A DNA stretch of 64,000 bases, taken from positions 1 through 64,000 of the forward strand of contig JAUNSJ010000007.1 in the NCBI GenBank assembly GCA_030539295.1, given 5' to 3'. Position 1 is the first letter of the stretch. Each line of letters starts with the position of its first letter. The notes beneath the pieces were generated by a model. The model saw nothing but the letters and a program-made list of their open reading frames with translations, did no database searches and was not told the origin of the DNA. A program made the translations under genes and the position numbers. This stretch comes from Planctomycetia bacterium (lineage in GTDB: Bacteria; Planctomycetota; Planctomycetia; Pirellulales; Thermoguttaceae). Below, piece after piece: positions 17,461 to 25,893 of the stretch.

Positions 17461-18579
17461 ATGGACAAGAAAATCAAGGTGGCTCTGTGCATAACAGAGC
17501 TGGAACGTGGCGGTGCGGAAAAAGCCCTTGTTCAGCTCGCTTCCGGCTTGAATCCCGAACTCTTCGAGGTCATAATCTACTCACTACGCTCGAAAAAATG
17601 GCATAGTAAGCACTCATTCCTGTCAATTTTGGCAAGCCGGGGAATTCAGGTTAAATTCCTTAACGTGAATTCCGTCCTCTCGTTTCCCAAGGCCTGTCAC
17701 CGCCTGAAAAGAATGCTGCGTGAACAGAAGCCGGACGTCTTTCAGTCCTTCCTGTTCCACGCCAATCTGCTCGGCCGCTTCGCCGCCAAAGCCGCCGGCG
17801 TCCCGCTCGTCTGCTCCGGGATTCGCGTCGCGGAAAAAAAGGCTAAATGGCACCTCCGACTCGATTGCCTTACCCAGCATTTCGTCGATAAATATATTTG
17901 CGTGAGTGAATCAGTCGCTCATTTTACCCGTACTCGCGGACATATTAACGCAGAAAAAATCCAGGTCATTACCAACGGTATTGACCCGGACGTCCCCTTT
18001 AACGTGGAAGACGTTATGACTCCCCTGCCAGACGACTACGCCAAAGAGCCAGCCGTCGTCTACCTCGGCCGACTTCATTACCAAAAAGGGCTCTTCTGGC
18101 TTATGGATACCCTGCCCGAATGGCTCGCTCGGGAAACGTCGTGGCATCTCTGGCTCTTTGGCGACGGACCTGACCGCGAAAAACTTGAAACTCGACTGCT
18201 GACACTTCCGTTCGCCGACCGAATCCATCTCCCCGGACGACACACCAACATTTACGATATCCTTAGCGGCGCCGCTCTGCTCGTACTCCCGTCTCGCTGG
18301 GAAGGTATGCCCAACGTCGTCCTGGAAGCCATGACCGTCGGCATTCCTGTCCTCGTGACCGATACGGAAGGAACACGCGAACTCCTCGGTAACGACCCGC
18401 GGCAAATCGTCCCTTTCGGCGATTCCCTCGCCTTCTGCCGCAATATTACCGCCCTGCTGAATGACCCGGAACTACGATCGAAAATCGGCAACGCCAACAG
18501 GGACCGCGCGATCAAGCTCTTTAATATCAACGATAAAATCAACGCCTACATTGACGCCTGGAACGGCAACGACAGGTAG
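17461..18579 (+). CDS. glycosyltransferase family 4 (GT-B fold)
   Basis: The start is ATG 17461, after AGGAAAAAGAGCA; the upstream extension of the frame has no protein character. The product is about 372 residues. The N-terminal half has the donor-fold entry KVALCITELERGGAEKALV. The C-terminal half has VYLGRLHYQKGLFWLMD, GRHTNIYDILSGAALLVLPS and the E-x7-E motif RWEGMPNVVLEAMTVG, all typical of GT4 retaining transferases. It probably adds a sugar to a cell-surface glycan such as LPS core or exopolysaccharide; donor and acceptor are unknown. It converges on waaA (gap 44 nt), which supports an LPS-related role. Confidence 0.9.
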   Translation: MDKKIKVALCITELERGGAEKALVQLASGLNPELFEVIIYSLRSKKWHSKHSFLSILASRGIQVKFLNVNSVLSFPKACHRLKRMLREQKPDVFQSFLFHANLLGRFAAKAAGVPLVCSGIRVAEKKAKWHLRLDCLTQHFVDKYICVSESVAHFTRTRGHINAEKIQVITNGIDPDVPFNVEDVMTPLPDDYAKEPAVVYLGRLHYQKGLFWLMDTLPEWLARETSWHLWLFGDGPDREKLETRLLTLPFADRIHLPGRHTNIYDILSGAALLVLPSRWEGMPNVVLEAMTVGIPVLVTDTEGTRELLGNDPRQIVPFGDSLAFCRNITALLNDPELRSKIGNANRDRAIKLFNINDKINAYIDAWNGNDR

Positions 18580-18623
18580 AGATTATTCCCGTTGCCTTGC
18601 GACCAGTGCGGGTGCCCGGAAAT

Positions 18624-19904
18624 TTAAACAAGTTTTTCCAAATAGTGTAGCGTTTTTTTCGTGGCCCCTTGCTGGGTCAGGACGAGATCTCGCGCTCGCG
18701 TGCCCATGGCCACCGCCTTGGCTCGATACTCCAGACATTCGCGGACAAAGGCCGTCATCTCTTCCTGATTCATAACAACGCGTGCCGCGTTCGCCTTGAG
18801 CATCATGGAGGAAATATCACGAAAGTTCTTCGTATTCGGACCAAAGCTGACCGCCGCACCATATGCGGCAGGCTCCAGCATGTTCTGTCCACCCCGACGC
18901 GTCATACTACCACCCACAAACGCAATTTCGCACACGCCCCACCAGGCACCAAGTTCACCCACCGTATCCACCAGAAGTATACGGTTTTCTGCGCGCGGCG
19001 TATCATTTTCATTAAGGTGCGAACGACGCTGCCACGGAAAAGACGACGCGGCCAGAAGTCGTGCCACCTCTTCAAATCGCTCCGGATGTCGCGGAACAAG
19101 AATCAGCTTGAGTTCCGGATAGTCGCTTTGCAAAATCTTAAAAGTCGTTAGCGCCATGGCCTCTTCCGGCGACTGCGTACTCCCGGCCAAAAAAACAAGA
19201 TCACCTTCCCGTACCCCGGCCAGAGCGGCCAATCGCAACGTCTTCTCATTCCGTCGATTCATCTCAACACCGTCGAACTTGATCGCACCGGTTAACACCG
19301 TTTGTTCCGCGCCAAGCTGTCGAAACGCGTCGCACGCATAGCCGTCTTGCGCCGCGATACAGTCGATTCGCGAAAACAGAAATCGCGTCAAAAACCGAAT
19401 GTGTCGATATCGTTTAAGACTCTTCTCGCTTATACGCCCGTTTACAATCGCCACGCGCGTTCCAAATCGCTTTGCGGCCAGAATCAGGTTCGGCCACAAT
19501 TCAAGTTCCACCAGCACCAACAGATTCGGAGCAATACGTCGCATGGCAGTGTTCGTCGACCAGCTAAAGTCGATTGGGGCATAAAAAACCGGATACTGCG
19601 GAAATTTCTTACGCCCCAACTCCATTCCCGTTTTACTCGTGGTCGAAATGACAATCTCCCAATCCGCATGCTCCGCGACCACCAGCTTCACAATGGGTAC
19701 AAGCAGATTCATCTCGCCGACACTGACCGCATGGAACCAGACGCGAACGTGTCCCTTCTCACAAGGGGGCAGTTTCGGAACAAATCCAAAAAACTTTTCT
19801 CTAAATCCGTTACGATATTTCTTAAGGACAAGAACGCGATACATCAGGATCGGGGAAACCACAACAAGGAACAGGAGATAGCACAGATTGAGCAGATAGC
19901 GCAT
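18624..19904 (-). CDS. waaA: 3-deoxy-D-manno-octulosonic acid (Kdo) transferase
   Basis: The start MRYLLNLCYLLFLVVVSP at ATG 19904 avoids the overlap that a longer reading would have with the upstream gene. The product is about 426 residues. It has the N-terminal membrane anchor, the acceptor-site block VRVWFHAVSVGEMNLLVP (with the conserved Glu), LILVPRHPERFEEVARLL, and the C-terminal FVGGSMTRRGGQNMLEPA block of GT30. WaaA adds Kdo to lipid A precursors at the inner membrane's cytoplasmic face, so the host should make lipid A-based outer membrane. It lies 10 nt after the WalJ-like gene, probably one transcript. Confidence 0.93.
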   Translation of the reverse strand: MRYLLNLCYLLFLVVVSPILMYRVLVLKKYRNGFREKFFGFVPKLPPCEKGHVRVWFHAVSVGEMNLLVPIVKLVVAEHADWEIVISTTSKTGMELGRKKFPQYPVFYAPIDFSWSTNTAMRRIAPNLLVLVELELWPNLILAAKRFGTRVAIVNGRISEKSLKRYRHIRFLTRFLFSRIDCIAAQDGYACDAFRQLGAEQTVLTGAIKFDGVEMNRRNEKTLRLAALAGVREGDLVFLAGSTQSPEEAMALTTFKILQSDYPELKLILVPRHPERFEEVARLLAASSFPWQRRSHLNENDTPRAENRILLVDTVGELGAWWGVCEIAFVGGSMTRRGGQNMLEPAAYGAAVSFGPNTKNFRDISSMMLKANAARVVMNQEEMTAFVRECLEYRAKAVAMGTRARDLVLTQQGATKKTLHYLEKLV

Positions 19905-19914
19905 GGGCAAAACC

Positions 19915-20751
19915 TTATTCAACCGCCGCGGCGGAAACATGCGAAAGACGACTGGGCTCGTCACGACGCGTCATAAGTACTTCAACATCACTGCGTGGGT
20001 CCAGCGAGTTCGCCTTCAGAACACTTGCAACCGTATTCCACGCCAATTCCGGCCGATTGTTCTCTTTACTAAGATGGCCCAGATAGATCCGCTTCGTGCC
20101 TGTGGTCGCCAGTTCCGTAGCGAGCAGGCCCGCATTATCATTTGATAAATGCCCCACGTCGCTCAAGACCCGCCTCTTCAGGACCGCCGTGTACGGACCT
20201 CGTTTGAGCATTTCAACGTCGTGATTCGCCTCCAGCAAGACCAGCGGTACGCCACGCAGACTCCGCCTCATTTCCGACGTAATGTGACCGGTATCCGTCG
20301 CAATGGCCACGGCCGTACTCCCATTGGACACACGATAGCCGACTGGATCCTTCGCGTCGTGCGGAACCGGAAAAAACGAGACTTCCAGGTCGCCCAGATC
20401 CAGAGGAAACAAAGCTCCGTTACTCTCGAAGACCTTAATGCACCTCTTGTCTATCTTCTCCGCTTTCCCCTTTTTCATAATAGCGAACCAGGTGCCCACG
20501 CTCGCATAGATCGGAATCCCCAGCGAACGGGCAAGAACACTAATAGCCTGAATGTGGTCGGTATGCTCATGAGTGAGAAGAACAGCGGAAATGGACTCCA
20601 GTTCGACGCCTATTTCCGCCAGGCACCGGGACAAATGCCGACCACTTCGTCCGCAGTCGATCAGAAGACTCGTCTTGCCTGAGGCGACATAGGTCGCGTT
20701 CCCGCTACTGCCACTGCATAACGGGCAAAAATGAATCCTTCCATCTGCCAT
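19915..20751 (-). CDS. metallo-beta-lactamase-fold hydrolase (WalJ/YycJ-like)
   Basis: The product is about 278 residues starting MADGRIHFCPLCSGSSGNA at ATG 20751; a GTG nine codons earlier is an alternative. The metal motif is VLLTHEHTDHIQAISVL. Other family blocks are LIDCGRSGRHLSRCL, FPVPHDAKDPVGYRV, TDTGHITSEM and YLGHLSKENNRPELA. WalJ-type proteins bind two metal ions and are thought to be phosphodiesterases acting on nucleic acids, in the cytoplasm. It sits upstream of waaA with a 10-nt gap. Family membership is clear; the exact substrate is not. Confidence 0.88.
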   Translation of the reverse strand: MADGRIHFCPLCSGSSGNATYVASGKTSLLIDCGRSGRHLSRCLAEIGVELESISAVLLTHEHTDHIQAISVLARSLGIPIYASVGTWFAIMKKGKAEKIDKRCIKVFESNGALFPLDLGDLEVSFFPVPHDAKDPVGYRVSNGSTAVAIATDTGHITSEMRRSLRGVPLVLLEANHDVEMLKRGPYTAVLKRRVLSDVGHLSNDNAGLLATELATTGTKRIYLGHLSKENNRPELAWNTVASVLKANSLDPRSDVEVLMTRRDEPSRLSHVSAAAVE

Positions 20752-20835
20752 AATCCGCACTCGCACTCCCGCACGCACAGCCGGGGACCAGCCTTTTACA
20801 CGAAAACACTGGCCCCACGGAACCCGTTGGCAAAA

Positions 20836-21177
20836 TCAGCCTTGTTTCTTAATTCGTTTCTGAACGTCGATTTCAAGCGTACCGAACGCCGCTTCATGAC
20901 GCGCAATGGTCATACTCAACGCATGGAGCAGACGCTTGGCCGTAAAGAAATTCGTAACAATACGCTGATCCACGGCGATCGGTTCACTCGGAACGCCCAT
21001 CGGATGCGGATTCAGCCCGAAATCGATAATCAATTCTTCCGGCGTACCCGTAACGCGACAGAAATTCGCGTACAAGGCACTGACTTCTGAGTCGTCTACC
21101 TGAATCTGCGGTCGCTGCTGTTTTTCCTGACTTGGTTCCAAACCGGTCGTTTCATTCTTGACATTTTCTTCTGCCAC
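20836..21177 (-). CDS. DUF3467 domain protein
   Basis: GTG 21177 is chosen as the start because AAGGAG lies 7 nt before it; this gives about 113 residues beginning (V)AEENVKNETTGLEPSQEK. The C-terminal 80 residues match the DUF3467 pattern: VSALYANFCRVTGTPEELII, DFGLNPHPMG, VDQRIVTNFFTAKRLLHAL and HEAAFGTLEIDV. The family is small, cytoplasmic and of unknown function, found widely as a stand-alone gene. It has its own promoter at 21263-21290 and lies 84 nt before the WalJ-like gene's start. Confidence 0.85.
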   Translation of the reverse strand: MAEENVKNETTGLEPSQEKQQRPQIQVDDSEVSALYANFCRVTGTPEELIIDFGLNPHPMGVPSEPIAVDQRIVTNFFTAKRLLHALSMTIARHEAAFGTLEIDVQKRIKKQG

Positions 21178-21262
21178 GATTACGCTCCTTCTTCTTTTTT
21201 CTGTGGATTCGTTACTTGCGAGGAACCCCTCCTTACGAAAAGTTCTCTCCTTGACATTACTT

Positions 21263-21290
21263 ATTATACCGATTTTGCCGCCTATGTCCA
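21263..21290 (-). promoter_or_regulatory. sigma70-type promoter for the DUF3467 gene
   Basis: On the minus strand TGGACA (21290-21285) and TATAAT (21268-21263) are 16 nt apart. The start point would be near 21256, about 80 nt before the GTG. Confidence 0.65.
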
Positions 21291-21638
21291 TATCGATTTT
21301 AAAAATATCTCATGTTGCCACCCAAGTTAAAATTTTGTAAAAATAGATAACTTACACAAGATATATCATAAAAGCAATGACCGGGGCTATGATTATTGGT
21401 CTAAGATTATTGGTCTGTGGTTCTTCCTCGTCCCGCACGGAGGGGCCTGCTCGCAGGGGCCGACCCAGCAACAACATTAGGCAACACAACAGCCTCACAA
21501 TTCGCAGTTCTCACGCAGATAAAGCTGTGTATCGAAACGTGCAATCGATTTGTGTTTCAATGGTATTGTTTTTATTTTGGCTCGAGAGCCGGCGCGACGG
21601 AGTTGTATTAGACCGTAGAAAAATAGTTGTCATGGCGA
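21291..21638. other. left flank of the AT-rich island, no gene recognised
   Basis: The stretch contains a short tandem (ATTATTGGTCTAAG followed by ATTATTGGTCTGTG, about 21391-21419) and the 13-mer TTCTTCCTCGTCC at 21421-21433, which occurs again at 25284-25296 on the other side of the island. A GGCC-rich hairpin lies near 21446-21464. No RNA gene or convincing protein is seen. Confidence 0.5.
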
Positions 21639-22766
21639 TTATAGAATCACAATGACGACAGGGAGTATGGCGTGATGAATTGAATCTCCAAAAATAATAT
21701 CAAACTCTATGTCGCCTTTATAGGTCTTCTGCTTTGCGTCAGGATGCGAATCAGAACTCTTTGCTATCGTAACAGAAAATTTGTCAGAATCAATGTAAGA
21801 GGTTGAAATCGTAATACCATCCTGGTTTGTTATGGTAAAGGATCCACTATCAATCTTTCCTGGCGTATGAAGTTCAAGAAACACCGATTGATGAAATGGA
21901 AGATCGTTTTCGGAAATTACCTCGACAATTTTATTCGGCATCACATTAAAAAGACCATTTATAGTCAGCGTTACGGGAATATCAAGCGAATTGTGCGACT
22001 TTGCATCTGACATCAATGAAATAACGCCAGTAAGTTTTCCGGTGGAGTTTGGTACTGTCCCTGAAAGCCGCAAAGAAAAGGAGTCAGAAATCGTGCTAGC
22101 AGGACCTAATTCGGCATGTAGCCACTCGGGAAATGTAAGTTTATTAATAACTGGAATTTTCATTTCTTCGTAGAGATTCAAAAAAGATATTACAACTTTT
22201 TTATCAAAATTTTGACCAGGTGCCAACTTTCCGAAATCAATGTGAGAAAGCTCACTTTTCATCTTTCCGGGTGTAAGTACCTTTATTTTACAGAGAAAAC
22301 CTTCAGCCATATTCGTGTCAGTCTCGACTTCGTGAAATAAAACATCACAATGATTAATTAACAGTCCCTCTTTTCCAGTAGTATTAATAGTAATAGGAAT
22401 TCTTATTTCTTTTAATGGTTTTACCAATCTATTTTCAGAATTGAGATCTGCACGAACACAGTTACACCCAGTTTGAATTTTATCTATTAGAATATCCTTG
22501 TTAGAAATATTTTGGAAGGTAATAAAAGCGGTTGCAAGCTCACCTTCGGAAGTATCTTTGAAAATACAGTCTGACGAAGATAGAAACCTCTTGTATGCAG
22601 GAGGTTTGATTTGATTTTTCTGTGGAACCGTATAGATATTCTCATCGGGGGAATCCTTGTCAGCAAAAAAATCTTCACTGACAAGAAACAAACAATAGCC
22701 ACTCAAGGCAACAGAGATAACCATGCCAAACAGACACAAAAAACGAGAGAATCTTGTCATAAACAT
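21639..22766 (-). CDS. membrane-anchored DUF1573 (ASH-like) protein
   Basis: The product is about 375 residues (ATG 22766; ATG 22760 is equally possible and neither has a strong ribosome site). A signal anchor (LCLFGMVISVALSGYCLFLV) is followed by a DUF1573 segment: ELATAFITFQNISNKDILID, then the hallmark TGCNCVRADL. Two or three further beta-sandwich repeats follow. DUF1573/ASH domains are exported immunoglobulin-like folds of unknown role. The codon usage is AT-rich, unlike genes on both sides. It begins 8-14 nt after the TPR protein and is the last gene of the island operon. Confidence 0.8.
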   Translation of the reverse strand: MFMTRFSRFLCLFGMVISVALSGYCLFLVSEDFFADKDSPDENIYTVPQKNQIKPPAYKRFLSSSDCIFKDTSEGELATAFITFQNISNKDILIDKIQTGCNCVRADLNSENRLVKPLKEIRIPITINTTGKEGLLINHCDVLFHEVETDTNMAEGFLCKIKVLTPGKMKSELSHIDFGKLAPGQNFDKKVVISFLNLYEEMKIPVINKLTFPEWLHAELGPASTISDSFSLRLSGTVPNSTGKLTGVISLMSDAKSHNSLDIPVTLTINGLFNVMPNKIVEVISENDLPFHQSVFLELHTPGKIDSGSFTITNQDGITISTSYIDSDKFSVTIAKSSDSHPDAKQKTYKGDIEFDIIFGDSIHHAILPVVIVIL

Positions 22767-22773
22767 CAGCTTG

Positions 22774-24111
22774 TTATGAGGAGTGAAGACGAATGTATCG
22801 TCGGAAAAAAAACACAAACGCAATAATATTTATCACCAACAGAACCAAGACCGAAGTTAACCTTCGCCTTCTTGGCAGTTTTCCAATTACCTGTGCTTCT
22901 TCTATTTTCTTTATCGTGTTTTGTTGTTGGACCTGTAATTGTTCTATCATTGCATCTTGCGGTCGCAAAGATTGCATCTCTTGCATATACACCTCCGCTT
23001 TTTGGGGCATCTGGAGTTTTTGATAAGCATTGATAAGACCCGCCAGTACAAAAGAAGTCACACCACCTGCCCCATTTTCACTTGCAACTTTATCCAATTG
23101 TTCCACTTCCTTTTTCCAGTCATTGTGAATTGTTGTATATACTTTTATGGCTTCCTCGTACTTTTCTTCTCTGGCAAAGCTTTGGGCAACATCAAGCAAA
23201 AGACGCGGTGTACCAATGTCGGCAGGTACTTCAGTAACATAACGTGTGAGAAAATTGCGATAGGCTTCACCTTTTTCGGGGAAAAGTCGACCAACAAAAC
23301 CGTAGATAAGATCGGAGTAGCGTTGTTCTTCAATTTGAGGCTGTTGCCCTATCTCAATTAAGGTTTCACAAGTTTTGTCGACGTCACCAGAGCGAAGCAA
23401 AATTGTGGCTTTATCCCGCAAAAACGACCAATAGAGATTGCAGTTTCCGGCCAGTACCCCGCTCCCGAGCAGATTAGGCCTATCTTGAATCAGATGAATC
23501 GCTTGTTCAATTTTCTCAAGTGCTTTTCTCGTGTTTTCAAATTCTTCACAGTAAATTTCCGATTCAGAACGATAGTAAATGACCATAAGTTGCGATAAAC
23601 GAAACCAATTAGCTTCATTGCCATCATCCAGTTTTAATGCGGAAAATTCTTCTTCAAACTGGTCATATGATTTCAGCATGCGTTCGGCGTATTGTCGTCG
23701 CTGTTGCGAGTCGTTTGTGTCAACAAGTTTTTGATATTGTTCTTTTGCGACGGCACCAATAAAGCCAAGGGTTTGCATGCGCGAGAATTGAGACTGTTTA
23801 TATTCGAGTGACTTTTCCAGAAGGATAAGAGACAGTTCGTATTCCTCACGCGAATTACAAGCCCCTGAAAGATTGACCAAAACATTGGCACACAGGGACG
23901 AATTTGGATTTTTTTCCACAACCTTGAGGATTCGTTCGGACCAGTCATGCAACGAACGAGATTTGTTGGGGTCTGCTTCATACTCCTGCCAGATTACCTC
24001 AACGGGGTCGCCTTGGGCAATAGTCCTGTCACAAAGCCAACCAGAAATTGTGGTTGAGTACAGACAAAGAAATGCAAACGCATATCTCAAACAATACGAC
24101 TCTTTCATCAT
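22774..24111 (-). CDS. exported helical-repeat (TPR-like) protein with C-terminal membrane helix
   Basis: The 445-residue product has a signal peptide (RYAFAFLCLYSTTISGWLC), then helical hairpins of TPR character such as LVNLSGACNSREEYELSLIL and LLDVAQSFAREEKYEEAIKV. A Gln-rich coil (QLQVQQQNTIKKIEEAQ) precedes a C-terminal helix (SVLVLLVINIIAFVFFFRRY) ending in a short basic tail. It would be anchored in the membrane with its repeats outside the cytoplasm. AAAGGGAAA precedes the ATG pair. It lies 171 nt after the cysteine-rich secreted protein gene and just before the DUF1573 gene. No family is recognised beyond TPR-like; a binding partner of the secreted protein is a reasonable guess. Confidence 0.7.
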   Translation of the reverse strand: MMKESYCLRYAFAFLCLYSTTISGWLCDRTIAQGDPVEVIWQEYEADPNKSRSLHDWSERILKVVEKNPNSSLCANVLVNLSGACNSREEYELSLILLEKSLEYKQSQFSRMQTLGFIGAVAKEQYQKLVDTNDSQQRRQYAERMLKSYDQFEEEFSALKLDDGNEANWFRLSQLMVIYYRSESEIYCEEFENTRKALEKIEQAIHLIQDRPNLLGSGVLAGNCNLYWSFLRDKATILLRSGDVDKTCETLIEIGQQPQIEEQRYSDLIYGFVGRLFPEKGEAYRNFLTRYVTEVPADIGTPRLLLDVAQSFAREEKYEEAIKVYTTIHNDWKKEVEQLDKVASENGAGGVTSFVLAGLINAYQKLQMPQKAEVYMQEMQSLRPQDAMIEQLQVQQQNTIKKIEEAQVIGKLPRRRRLTSVLVLLVINIIAFVFFFRRYIRLHSS

Positions 24112-24282
24112 TTTCCCTTTAGGATAATCGCAAGCAACAACCCTCGCGACTTTATAAATATTTGGCCTATCGACAATTTTGTGAACAAAAAAAGGAAAAC
24201 AAAGAAGTAGTTTCGCGTTTTTCTGTTTTTAAACTGGCGGTGCCTGCAAAATAATTGAATCACTCGGCAAAAATGTTGCTAG

Positions 24283-25014
24283 TTAGCCACCACAGCCTTC
24301 TGCCTTTGCTTCTGTATAGCTTACGTTGGGACCGCTCTTAATTTTTGTACCGGTTGCAACCGCAGTGTACGTCGAACCTGGAACACCATTACAATTATAA
24401 CTACTACCAGAAGAGCAAATACATGGTCCATCTATTCCCATTTGAGATGCGTCTACCCTGGAATACTCATACCGATAGTGGTGCCTATATTGAAAATCAA
24501 TTAACACTACATAGACACAAATAGTCACTTTTTTTCCTGCTGGCGTTTTTACCTCGTAAGTATGAGAAATAGTTTGCGAGGTGGCAACGTTTGTTCCTGT
24601 TTCTCCTCCGATATCTCCAATAATAGTCGCGCCCACCACAGCATTTCCAACACCTGCCTGGCCCTCAAATTGCCAGAAGTCGCTAGCAGAATGGCCGATC
24701 GTCAACGTCACTGTATCTGTACGACTAGTTGTTTGTTCAGTAGAGGTACAGTTGTTTATGCTTTGGGACGGACCAAACGCATAGCTCCTTTCATTGAAAC
24801 AAGTATGGTCGGACCCAAGATCAATACGAAAACATGAAGTAGTTGACTCGCATCCACTGGAACTACCAATTGCTGCTTCCTGCTCATTACAATAAGACCT
24901 ATCGACGTTTACAGGATCAGCATAGAGGTTATTTGCAACCAAGAAAGCACCCCATAAAATACATATCGAGAATCCAAGAAAAATACTTCTCTTTTTGACC
25001 TTAAAACACAACAT
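24283..25014 (-). CDS. secreted cysteine-rich protein, possible aerolysin-like beta fold
   Basis: The start is ATG 25014, with AAGGAGG nine bases before it; the product is about 243 residues. After the signal peptide (IFLGFSICILWGAFLVANNL) the mature protein has about nine Cys, suggesting disulfides. Its centre alternates Ser/Thr with hydrophobic residues in long strands: NNCTSTEQTTSRTDTVTLTI, a Gly/Ala-rich span, TNVATSQTISHTYEVKTPAG, then KKVTICVYVVLIDFQYR. This strand, Gly-rich hairpin, strand, P-x-G-K-K-V pattern resembles ETX/MTX2-aerolysin pore-forming domains. That is a pattern resemblance only, not a recognised hit. The C-terminus is another Cys cluster (CICSSGSSYNCNG) ending in EGCGG. 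It is the first gene of the AT-rich island operon, with the promoter at 25132-25159. Confidence 0.6.
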   Translation of the reverse strand: MLCFKVKKRSIFLGFSICILWGAFLVANNLYADPVNVDRSYCNEQEAAIGSSSGCESTTSCFRIDLGSDHTCFNERSYAFGPSQSINNCTSTEQTTSRTDTVTLTIGHSASDFWQFEGQAGVGNAVVGATIIGDIGGETGTNVATSQTISHTYEVKTPAGKKVTICVYVVLIDFQYRHHYRYEYSRVDASQMGIDGPCICSSGSSYNCNGVPGSTYTAVATGTKIKSGPNVSYTEAKAEGCGG

Positions 25015-25131
25015 GGAACGTAACCTCCTTAAACAATAAAACACAAACGAATCTTAAATAATGTTAATTCCAATAACACCGGCAATTCATGCGGTAAGAT
25101 TAACAATACAAAAAATAAACACGGTAATATC

Positions 25132-25159
25132 ATTATATACCCCCTCAGTCTCTCAACAA
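25132..25159 (-). promoter_or_regulatory. probable promoter for the AT-rich island operon
   Basis: On the minus strand a perfect TATAAT (25137-25132) follows TTGTTG (25159-25154) at 16 nt. The -35 is weak (3/6). The start point would be near 25125, about 110 nt before the ATG at 25014. A stray TTGACA lies further out at 25186-25181. Confidence 0.5.
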
Positions 25160-25208
25160 GTGTACACAAAAAAATAGTATTGTCAAGTGGGCACGGTTAA
25201 TAAGAGGT

Positions 25209-25485
25209 CGCGCCAAATTTTCTCGGGACTATAGGCGATTATCCGAGGGTATGCCCTGAAAAACCAGAAAACACGGCCTAGGATTCTTCCTCGTCCTGAA
25301 AGGGTTAGGGATAAGAATTACCTATCGCCCTGTAAGGGCATCACATACAGCGCCGCTGTCTTTTGTTGTGGGCCTGTGCTGCCCTTACAGGGCGTGTTTT
25401 TATTAGGATATCGTTGACCCGGGGAACGTCGAAATACGTTGTATTTCTCCTTACCCCGGGCTAGGTTATGCTGGCCTTACAGGCC
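25209..25485. repeat. palindromic dispersed repeat element, copy A
   Basis: This non-coding stretch shares blocks with 63562-63770. Block one runs from CGCCAAATTTT through a CTGAAA-ACCAG segment at the left. Block two (25305-25368) starts TTAGGGATAA and ends TTTTGTTG. Block three (25451-25483) matches the other copy in reverse complement at 30 of 33 positions. The hallmark is a small hairpin around CCTGTAAGG: GCCCTGTAAGGGC at 25327-25339, its exact reverse complement at 25381-25393, and GGCCTTACAGGCC at 25473-25485. No transposase is encoded. It resembles REP-type elements in design. Confidence 0.8.
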
Positions 25486-25893
25486 GCCGGTTCATGGCGA
25501 TGATGGGTAAATGGCAAATCCGTTGCACATTGGCAGAGCAAGTTTTTTCGCTAATATTGTTGCTGGGACGGGACTCGCGAAGAGGGCGTGGTCTGACGCT
25601 CGACAATCAACTTAGTTTACTCATTAGCGTGTTATTTATCTATTGTCGCAACCCGATTTGGCGCCAAAAATATCTACCGAACGCGTATTCTTTAAAAAGG
25701 GTAATTTATTAGGAATACACAATCTGTATTGGGATATTATTTTTCCTTACCGAAAAAATCGGCATTTTTGCTCTTTTGGGGTGGACAAGCGGACCAAAAG
25801 TCGATAAAGTTAATGGACCTTAAAAGGCTTTCACAAGCGAAAGATGCCCCAAAAACCGGCCAAGAATGGCCATTACCGTGAAAGGAATCAACT
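25486..25893 (+). other. leader region of the small conserved gene with a candidate promoter
   Basis: No gene is seen. A possible promoter on the plus strand is TGGACA (25782-25787), 17 nt, TAAAGT (25805-25810), which would give a leader of about 75 nt before ATG 25894. A hairpin GGCC-6 nt-GGCC lies shortly before the ribosome site. Confidence 0.4.

Noticed and set aside
25209-25485. Insertion sequence
   Set aside because: Inverted and direct blocks are present, but there is no transposase and no IS-like ends; a REP-type repeat fits better.
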